This document shows positions 7,592-12,692 of a stretch of 12,692 nucleotides of DNA, one piece after another. The notes beneath the pieces are model-generated. The model ran no database searches and was not told the origin of the DNA. It saw nothing but the letters and a program-made list of their open reading frames with translations. Location: assembly GCA_003522945.1 (NCBI GenBank), contig DPHR01000074.1:5662-18353 (forward strand), in the 5' to 3' direction. The stretch is from Clostridiales bacterium. Lineage in GTDB: Bacteria > Bacillota > Clostridia > Oscillospirales > Oscillospiraceae. Position numbers and translations under genes: made by a program. Within the stretch, counting starts at the first letter, position 1. Each line of letters opens with the position of its first letter.

Positions 7592-7608
7592 AAGCTGTGC
7601 TTCACGAA

Positions 7609-9453
7609 TTAGTTGTCCTTGACCTCTTCGTAGTCCGCGTCGACGACGCCGTCGTCATTGCCGCCCGCCTGCTGGCCGGCCTGGCCGGCGTTCGGGTTGG
7701 CATTCGGCTCGCCCTGCGGGGCCGCGTTCTTATAGAGCTTCTCGGACACGGCGTAGAACGCCTTCTGGACCTCCTCGGTCGCAGCCTTGATGGCGGCGAG
7801 GTCGGTGCCCTTCTGGGCGGTCTTCAGCTTTTCAATGGCTTCCTTGACGGGAGCCTTCTCAGCCTCTGTGACCTTGTCGCCCATCTCGTTCAGGGTCTTT
7901 TCGGACTGGTAGATGATCTGGTCGGCGTTGTTGCGGGTGTCGACCTCGTCCTTGCGGGCCTTATCCTGCGCCGCATACTGCTCCGCTTCGCGGACAGCCT
8001 TGTCGATATCCTCCTTCGAGAGGTTGGAGGAAGCGGTGATGGTGATCTTCTGCTCGGCGCCGGTGCCGAGATCCTTCGCGGAGACGTTCACGATGCCGTT
8101 GGCGTCGATGTCGAACGTGACCTCGATCTGCGGAACGCCTCTGGGTGCCGGAGCGATGCCGGTCAGCTGGAACACACCGAGCGTCTTGTTGTCGGCTGCC
8201 ATCTCACGCTCACCCTGCAGGACATGGACCTCAACGGAGGTCTGGCTGTCAGCGGCGGTAGAGAAGACTTGGCTCTTCTTGGTCGGGATGGTGGTGTTGC
8301 GGTCGATCAGCTTGGTGAACACGCCGCCCATCGTCTCGATGCCGAGAGACAGCGGAGTGACGTCCAGCAGCAGCAGGCCCTTGACGTCGCCGCCAAGCAC
8401 GCCGCCCTGGATCGCTGCGCCGACAGCCACGCACTCGTCGGGGTTGATGCCCTTGAAGCCTTCCTTGCCGGTCAGCTTCTTGACCTCATCCTGCACAGCC
8501 GGGATACGCGTCGAGCCGCCGACCAGAAGGACCTTGGAAATATCGTTGGCGGTCAGACCGGCATCGGCCATCGCCTGCTTGACCGGGCCTGCGGTCGCTT
8601 CGACCAGATGAGCGGTCAGCTCGTTGAACTTTGCACGCGTCAGCGTGACGTCCAGATGCTTCGGGCCTGTTGCGTCAGCGGTGATATACGGCAGGTTGAT
8701 GTTCGTGGAGGTCACGCCGGACAGCTCGATCTTGGCCTTTTCGGCGGCTTCCTTCAGTCTCTGCATGGCGACCTTGTCGTTGGACAGATCGATGCCCTCT
8801 GCCTTCTTGAATTCGGAAACGAGGTAGTTCATGACGCACTCGTCGAAATCATCGCCGCCGAGGTGGGTGTTGCCGTTGGTGGCAAGGACTTCGATAACGC
8901 CGTCGCCGATGTCCAGAATGGAGACATCGAACGTGCCGCCGCCGAGGTCGTAGACCATGACCTTCTGGCTCTGCTCCTTGTCGACGCCGTAGGCAAGCGC
9001 CGCAGCCGTCGGCTCGTTGATGATACGCTTGACATCGAGGCCGGCGATCTTACCGGCGTCCTTGGTCGCCTGACGCTGCGCGTCGGTGAAGTAAGCGGGA
9101 ACGGTGATAACAGCCTCGCTGACGCTTCCGCCGAGGTAGGCTTCGGCGTCCGCCTTGAGCTTCTGCAGGATCATTGCGCTGATCTCCTGCGGGGTGTACT
9201 TCTTGCCGTCGATCTCGACTTTATAGTCGCTGCCCATCTCACGCTTGATCGAAGAGATCGTGCGGTCGGGGTTGGTGATGGCCTGACGCTTTGCGACCTG
9301 ACCGACCATGCGCTCGCCGGTCTTCGAGAACGCGACGACGGACGGGGTGGTGCGGTTGCCTTCGGCGTTGGGGATAACGACGGCTTCGCCGCCCTCCATC
9401 ACAGCCACACAAGAGTTGGTCGTACCAAGATCGATACCAATAACTTTAGACAT
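7609..9453 (-). CDS. dnaK: Chaperone protein DnaK (Hsp70)
   Basis: DnaK is the ATP-driven cytoplasmic folding chaperone working with DnaJ and GrpE. The 614-residue protein is complete and lacks the ~24-residue N-terminal-quadrant insertion of proteobacterial DnaK, as expected for Gram-positives. Nucleotide-binding-domain signatures are GIDLGTTNSCVAV (6-18), VYDLGGGTFDVSIL (167-180) and VLLVGGSTRIPAV (308-320). The interdomain linker is GDVKGLLLLDVTPLSLG (355-371). The peptide-binding domain (about 372-480) and helical lid follow, then a Gly/Asn/Gln-rich tail ending in the conserved acidic VVDADYEEVKDN. AGGAGG at 9462-9467 lies 8 bases upstream of the ATG at 9453. A 634-codon open frame exists antisense to the gene and is treated as a shadow. 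Confidence 0.98.
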   Translation of the reverse strand: MSKVIGIDLGTTNSCVAVMEGGEAVVIPNAEGNRTTPSVVAFSKTGERMVGQVAKRQAITNPDRTISSIKREMGSDYKVEIDGKKYTPQEISAMILQKLKADAEAYLGGSVSEAVITVPAYFTDAQRQATKDAGKIAGLDVKRIINEPTAAALAYGVDKEQSQKVMVYDLGGGTFDVSILDIGDGVIEVLATNGNTHLGGDDFDECVMNYLVSEFKKAEGIDLSNDKVAMQRLKEAAEKAKIELSGVTSTNINLPYITADATGPKHLDVTLTRAKFNELTAHLVEATAGPVKQAMADAGLTANDISKVLLVGGSTRIPAVQDEVKKLTGKEGFKGINPDECVAVGAAIQGGVLGGDVKGLLLLDVTPLSLGIETMGGVFTKLIDRNTTIPTKKSQVFSTAADSQTSVEVHVLQGEREMAADNKTLGVFQLTGIAPAPRGVPQIEVTFDIDANGIVNVSAKDLGTGAEQKITITASSNLSKEDIDKAVREAEQYAAQDKARKDEVDTRNNADQIIYQSEKTLNEMGDKVTEAEKAPVKEAIEKLKTAQKGTDLAAIKAATEEVQKAFYAVSEKLYKNAAPQGEPNANPNAGQAGQQAGGNDDGVVDADYEEVKDN

Positions 9454-9537
9454 AATGTTGTCCTCCTAAAATCTATCGTAATTTTTTTGTTAACGAAATA
9501 AATTTATCATTTCGCGCTTCCGCGCGGAATTTGCACT
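9454..9537 (-). other. AT-rich grpE-dnaK intergenic leader with short hairpin
   Basis: This 84-base gap is much more AT-rich than its surroundings. Near the grpE stop is a small GC stem (CGCGC / GCGCG, loop GGAA on the minus strand, about 9512-9525), followed by an A/T-rich stretch and the dnaK Shine-Dalgarno. I see no second CIRCE and no convincing -35/-10 pair. A message processing site or A/U-rich translation enhancer ahead of the abundant DnaK would fit, but this is inference. Confidence 0.4.
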
Positions 9538-10146
9538 TTAATTGGCCACTTTTACAATGGCAAATCGCAGCACCTTATCGCCCAGCGTAAAGCCCTGCTG
9601 CAAAACCTCGACCACGGTGTTCTCCCCGTAGCTTTCGTCCTCAATGTGCATGACGGCGTTGTGCTTTTCGGGATCAAAGGGCTGGCCAACGGCGTCCATT
9701 GTTTCAACGCCCAGCTTCTTGAGGCTCTCCTTGAACTGGTTGAACACCATCTCAAGGCCCTTGCGGTGGGGCGATTCCTCGTCGCCGTACTGCGCGATGC
9801 CGCGCTCTAAGTTATCATAAACGCCCAGCAGCGCCTTGACCGTGTCGATCTTCGCGTCGGTGTAAAGACTTTCCTTCTCCTTGGCGGTGCGCTTGCGGTA
9901 GTTGTCATATTCGGCGGCAAGGCGCAGGTATTTGTCCTGCTCGGCGGCGAGCGCCTTGGCAAGGCCTTCCATCTTCTCCATCTGCTCGCGCGTGACGGTG
10001 AAGGTCTCGGGCTCCGCGCTCTTCTCAGCGGTCTCGTCAGCCTTGGCGGTCTCTGCGGTCTTGGCCGCCTCGTCTGCTGTCGGCTGCTGCGCCGTGTTCT
10101 TTTCCGGCGTGCTCTCCGCCGCGTTCTGCTTGTCGTTCTTAGCCAT
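9538..10146 (-). CDS. grpE: Nucleotide exchange factor GrpE
   Basis: GrpE releases ADP from DnaK and resets its cycle. The 202-residue protein begins with about 47 low-complexity residues rich in Ala, Lys, Glu and Thr, probably disordered. A long coiled-coil dimerisation helix follows (about 52-110), including LRLAAEYDNYRKRTAKEKE. A central helical part contains LLGVYDNLERGI (107-118). The C-terminal beta domain holds the family signature FDPEKHNAVMHIED (157-170) and VVEVLQQGFTLGDKVLR (178-194). The start at 10146 is preceded by AAGGAG on the minus strand and lies only 3 bases after the hrcA stop, so the two are surely co-transcribed and probably translationally coupled. Confidence 0.97.
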   Translation of the reverse strand: MAKNDKQNAAESTPEKNTAQQPTADEAAKTAETAKADETAEKSAEPETFTVTREQMEKMEGLAKALAAEQDKYLRLAAEYDNYRKRTAKEKESLYTDAKIDTVKALLGVYDNLERGIAQYGDEESPHRKGLEMVFNQFKESLKKLGVETMDAVGQPFDPEKHNAVMHIEDESYGENTVVEVLQQGFTLGDKVLRFAIVKVAN

Positions 10147-10149
10147 TTC

Positions 10150-11199
10150 TTACTCCTTATCTTCTTCCTTGGGCGGAAGCTCGTTCTTTCCGAACATCCG
10201 CGTCAGGCTGTCTGCAAAATAACTCAGCCGCGCCGTCACTGTGGCGTAGTCCATTCTCGTCGGACCCACCACGCCGACAAGGCCGCGCATTCCGTCGCCG
10301 ATATCGTAGCTGGCGACGACCACGCTCGTTTCCTTGAGCGCCTCGTTCACGTTTTCCGGGCCGATCAGAATTTTGAGCGGCGCGCCGTCGTCCGGCACGG
10401 GAAGCTCTTCCTTGTTGTCGACCAGGAAGGTCACAAGCTCGTGCGCCTTGTCTACGTCGCGGTACTCGGGCATCTTGAGGATCTGGCTCGCGCCCGCGGT
10501 CTCTACGCTGCGCTGCGCGCTCTGCTCGAGCATGCTGATCGCATACTCGACCGCCTTGGATACCACGAGAAACAGCTCCGGGGAAAGCTGCTCGGACAGG
10601 CTCATCAGCCTTGCGCTCATCTCGTCGGGGCCGCAGGCAGTGAAGTGGGCGTTCAAAAGCTCCTTGACGTCCGCAAGCCGCTGGGCATCAAACGGAAGAT
10701 CCGAATGCTGCAGCTGGCTTTTCACACGGTTGTCCTCGCCCATCATCACGACGATGAAGCTCTGCGTGTCCACGGCGATGAGCTCGAAGCGCTTGACGCT
10801 TGCCTCGCGCCGCCCGCCCGTCACGCTGTAAACGGGGTAATTGACAATGGAGGACACCATCTGCCCCGCCCGCGCGATCACGCTGTCCGTGCCGCCGAGC
10901 TTACTTTTGAGCTGCTCGTTGATCTCCTCCGCTTCCGCTTCGGAAACCTCGCGCTTTTCCATCAGTTCGTTGACGTACAGCCGGTAGCCCTTCGGGGACG
11001 GGACTCTTCCGGCGGAGGTGTGCGGCTGCTCAAGGTAGCCCATTTCGACCAGATCCGCAAGCTCGTTGCGGATGGTCGCAGAGCTCACCGAACCGCCCAT
11101 TTCCTCGGCCAGCGCCTTGGAGCCGACCGGTTCGGCCGCGGCGATGTAATCTTCGACCACGCGCTTGAGAATTTGCTTTTTGCGCTCCGTCAGATCCAT
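10150..11199 (-). CDS. hrcA: Heat-inducible transcription repressor HrcA
   Basis: HrcA binds the CIRCE operator and represses the class I heat-shock genes; its folding needs GroEL, which links repression to chaperone availability in studied Bacillota. The 349-residue protein has the N-terminal winged-helix DNA-binding domain (about 2-78) with SSATIRNELADLVEMGYLEQ (39-58) and HTSAGRVPSPKGYRLYV (60-76). GAF-like and dimerisation regions follow, with the conserved GLVGVVGPTRMDY near residues 305-320. The start at 11199 has AAAGGAG on the minus strand. It is the first gene of the operon and sits 22 bases after a perfect CIRCE, so it controls its own synthesis. The C-terminus is acidic and lysine-rich, unremarkable. 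Confidence 0.97.
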   Translation of the reverse strand: MDLTERKKQILKRVVEDYIAAAEPVGSKALAEEMGGSVSSATIRNELADLVEMGYLEQPHTSAGRVPSPKGYRLYVNELMEKREVSEAEAEEINEQLKSKLGGTDSVIARAGQMVSSIVNYPVYSVTGGRREASVKRFELIAVDTQSFIVVMMGEDNRVKSQLQHSDLPFDAQRLADVKELLNAHFTACGPDEMSARLMSLSEQLSPELFLVVSKAVEYAISMLEQSAQRSVETAGASQILKMPEYRDVDKAHELVTFLVDNKEELPVPDDGAPLKILIGPENVNEALKETSVVVASYDIGDGMRGLVGVVGPTRMDYATVTARLSYFADSLTRMFGKNELPPKEEDKE

Positions 11200-11221
11200 A
11201 CGCCGCGCTCCTTTCTTAGCG

Positions 11222-11248
11222 TTAGCACTCCTTTCCCCTGAGTGCTAA
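11222..11248 (-). promoter_or_regulatory. CIRCE operator (HrcA binding site)
   Basis: TTAGCACTC at 11222-11230 and GAGTGCTAA at 11240-11248, separated by exactly 9 bases, form a perfect match to the CIRCE inverted repeat. It lies between the -10 box and the hrcA start and should overlap the transcription start, so bound HrcA would block initiation. Confidence 0.98.
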
Positions 11249-11252
11249 ACGC

Positions 11253-11281
11253 AGTGTACCACCGAGGTTTCCCGTTGTCAA
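11253..11281 (-). promoter_or_regulatory. Sigma-A-type promoter of the hrcA-grpE-dnaK-dnaJ operon
   Basis: On the minus strand TTGACA (11276-11281) is a perfect -35 box, followed after 17 bases by TACACT (11253-11258), a four-of-six match to TATAAT. The expected transcription start near 11246 falls inside the CIRCE. Spacing, position and operator overlap make this the likely main promoter. Confidence 0.85.
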
Positions 11282-11345
11282 TAGTCCCCAGTGTAAACAG
11301 TTTGTGAACTACTCAAAAGCCGGGCGGCCTGCCGCTTCGGGACAC

Positions 11346-11384
11346 AAAAAAGAAGAGGAACGCTCGCGCGTTCCTCTTCTTTTT
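11346..11384 (-). terminator. Intrinsic terminator of the second rnf cluster
   Basis: A perfect 12-base-pair stem (11352-11363 with 11368-11379, loop TCGC) is flanked by an A-run on one side (11346-11351) and a T-run on the other (11380-11384). On the minus strand it begins about 9 bases after the rnfB2 stop and is followed by TTTTTT. It separates this cluster from the hrcA promoter 65 bases further on. The symmetry means it could also act on the plus strand, where no gene needs it. Confidence 0.9.
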
Positions 11385-11392
11385 CGTATTGC

Positions 11393-12298
11393 TTACTCCG
11401 CCTTGGGAGCCTCCGCAGCGCTTGCTTCGGCAGCTGCCTTGGCAGCAGCGGCCTTGCGCTCGGCGGCAGCCTTCTGCGCAGCCTTGAACTTTTCCTTCTC
11501 CTCGGGAGTCGGGATTGGCTCGATGGCATTGCGCGGGCAGGCCTTGGCGCACATGGTGCAGTTTCTGCACTTGTCGTAGTCGACGACGGCCACGTTGTTG
11601 ACGACGTGGATGGCGTCGAACTTACAGGTCTTTTCGCACAGGCCGCAGCCGATGCAGGAGTTGGCGCACACCTTCGTGACGGCGGGGCCTCTCTCCTTAT
11701 TCGCGCAGTTGACGAAGACCTTCTGCTTGTAGGGCACCTCGACGATCAGCTTGCGCGGGCAGACCTCGCGGCAGGCGCCGCAGTCGGTGCACTTTTCCTT
11801 GTCGACCTCGGCAACGCCCTTTTCGTTGATGTGGATGGCGTCGAACTGGCAGGCGGCCACGCAGGTGCCGTAGCCAAGGCAGCCGAAGGCGCAGGCGGTG
11901 GGGCCGCCGGCGACCTTCGTCGCGGCCACACAATCGTGAAGACCGACATACTCAAAGCTCTTCACAGCGGCCTCGCCGCCGTTGCAGGTCACGTGAGCGA
12001 CCATCTTTTCGCCGCTGGGGGCTTCCATGCCCATGATGGCGGCGATCTTCGCAGCGCCCTCCGCGCCGGCGGGCGCGCAGGCGTTGACGGGAGCCTTACC
12101 GGCGAGAATGGCCTCGGCGCAGCCCGCGCAGCCGGGATAACCGCAGCCGCCGCAGTTCGCACCCGCGAGGCACTCCTGGATCTTGGGCAGGCGCTCGTCG
12201 ACCTCGACCTCAAAGGCCTTGGCCGCAACAGACAGGACGAGGCCGAACACAACGGCGATCACGCCCAGCACGAGAACAGCAAAAATTACATTCATCAT
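11393..12298 (-). CDS. rnfB: Rnf electron transport complex subunit RnfB (copy 2)
   Basis: This 301-residue second RnfB has an N-terminal membrane helix (about 4-27) and the domain GANCGGCGYPGC (Cys49/52/57/74, plus Cys43). Further sets are Cys136/140/146/150, 170/173/176/180, 215/218/221/225 and 244/247/250/254. The spacing is almost identical to copy 1. Unlike copy 1, two sets end in CQFDAI and CKFDAI rather than Cys-Pro, a form I associate with standard clostridial RnfB. From about residue 262 there is an Ala/Lys/Glu-rich tail, probably helical or disordered, absent from copy 1. TAAGGAGG at 12309-12316 ends 10 bases before the first ATG (12298); a second ATG follows directly. It is the last gene before the terminator and follows a second rnfA. 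Confidence 0.95.
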   Translation of the reverse strand: MMNVIFAVLVLGVIAVVFGLVLSVAAKAFEVEVDERLPKIQECLAGANCGGCGYPGCAGCAEAILAGKAPVNACAPAGAEGAAKIAAIMGMEAPSGEKMVAHVTCNGGEAAVKSFEYVGLHDCVAATKVAGGPTACAFGCLGYGTCVAACQFDAIHINEKGVAEVDKEKCTDCGACREVCPRKLIVEVPYKQKVFVNCANKERGPAVTKVCANSCIGCGLCEKTCKFDAIHVVNNVAVVDYDKCRNCTMCAKACPRNAIEPIPTPEEKEKFKAAQKAAAERKAAAAKAAAEASAAEAPKAE

Positions 12299-12308
12299 TT
12301 CTTCGTTT

Positions 12309-12316
12309 CCTCCTTA
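12309..12316 (-). promoter_or_regulatory. Fused rnfA2 stop and rnfB2 ribosome site
   Basis: On the minus strand TAAGGAGG joins the TAA stop of the second rnfA to the Shine-Dalgarno of the second rnfB, exactly as at 5463-5470 in the first cluster. The spacing favours the ATG at 12298 over the one at 12295. Confidence 0.75.
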
Positions 12317-12692
12317 CATGGGCCACACCTGCAGGCCGGAGAAGCCCATGAAAGCAAGGGCGATGAGGCCTGCGGTGATGAGCGCGATGGGGAAGCCTTC
12401 AAATGCCTTGGGATAGTCGGCAAACTCCAGACGCTCGCGCACCGTGGAGAAGAGGTAGATCGCCAGCAGGAAGCCAAGGCCGCCGGTGATGCCGTAAACC
12501 ACGGACCCGATGAAGTTGTAGTCGTTCTGCACGTTGAGCAGCACCACGCCGAGCACGGCGCAGTTGGTGGTGATCAGCGGCAGGTACACGCCGAGCGCGG
12601 TGTAGAGCGTCGGCATGGACTTTTTGAGGAACATTTCGATGAACTGCACAAGGCTCGCCACCACGAGAATGAAGGCGACGGTCTGCATGTAG
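12314..12692 (-). CDS. rnfA: Rnf electron transport complex subunit RnfA (copy 2), C-terminal part
   Basis: The frame runs off the window edge, so about the last 125 residues are seen; the N-terminal third with the first cluster-ligand cysteine is missing. The visible part begins YMQTVAFILVVASLVQFIE and contains ALGVYLPLITTNCAVLGV, with the conserved Cys that ligates the intramembrane [2Fe-2S] cluster, and AFEGFPIALITAG near the end. It aligns end to end with RnfA copy 1, but by eye only about half of the residues match, so this is not a recent duplication. It ends with VWPM. The remaining subunit genes of this cluster, if present, should lie beyond 12692 on the minus strand. Confidence 0.93.
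   Translation of the reverse strand, partial: YMQTVAFILVVASLVQFIEMFLKKSMPTLYTALGVYLPLITTNCAVLGVVLLNVQNDYNFIGSVVYGITGGLGFLLAIYLFSTVRERLEFADYPKAFEGFPIALITAGLIALAFMGFSGLQVWPM

Noticed and set aside
7597..9501. A 634-codon open frame on the plus strand, antisense to dnaK
   Set aside because: Long antisense frames opposite dnaK are a known result of GC-rich codon use. The protein is low-complexity, resembles no family I recognise and has no ribosome site, while dnaK on the other strand is unmistakable.
9454..9537. A separate promoter or second CIRCE before dnaK
   Set aside because: A TTAACA sequence is present but no -10 box stands at a proper distance, and no TTAGCACTC-type repeat is found.
11300..11345. 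Possible small RNA or short gene between the hrcA promoter and the terminator
   Set aside because: Only about 45 bases, with no start and ribosome site pair and no promoter of its own.

Overview
The window looks like chromosomal DNA of a GC-rich, anaerobic, Gram-positive Clostridium relative (class Clostridia; an Oscillospiraceae-type gut bacterium is my guess). The signs are a clostridial rnfCDGEAB gene order, an hrcA-grpE-dnaK-dnaJ heat-shock operon under a perfect CIRCE operator, strong AGGAGG ribosome sites, and a ~614-residue DnaK of Gram-positive type. No RNA genes, mobile elements, CRISPR arrays or phage genes are visible. Coding density is very high; the longest gene-free stretch is about 190 bases (11200-11392).

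Region 1 (1-6321, + strand) is a single long operon: apbE (5' end outside the window), a small membrane-anchored NusG-domain-II protein, a Gx-transporter-family membrane protein, then rnfC, rnfD, rnfG, rnfE, rnfA and rnfB. Seven consecutive junctions, apbE through rnfA, are 4-base ATGA overlaps; only rnfB has its own short leader. Rnf is a membrane complex that couples electron flow between reduced ferredoxin and NAD+ to Na+ or H+ pumping. ApbE attaches FMN covalently to RnfD and RnfG, so machine and maturation enzyme are made together. The two small genes between apbE and rnfC have no established role in Rnf and are the most interesting unexplained part of the window.

A hairpin terminator (6327-6378) separates this operon from a convergent heat-shock operon.

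Region 2 (6389-11281, - strand) is the class I heat-shock operon: a sigma-A-like promoter and CIRCE, then hrcA (repressor), grpE, dnaK and dnaJ. HrcA represses its own operon through CIRCE; DnaK, DnaJ and GrpE form the Hsp70 folding cycle. Hairpins lie between dnaK and dnaJ and in the grpE-dnaK gap.

Region 3 (11346-12692, - strand) is the end of a second rnf cluster: the 3' part of a second rnfA, a second rnfB, and an intrinsic terminator. The second RnfA and RnfB are clearly diverged from the first pair, yet RnfB cysteine spacing and the rnfA-rnfB junction are conserved. The genome therefore probably carries two distinct Rnf-type complexes (or one complete and one partial) on opposite strands, flanking the heat-shock operon.
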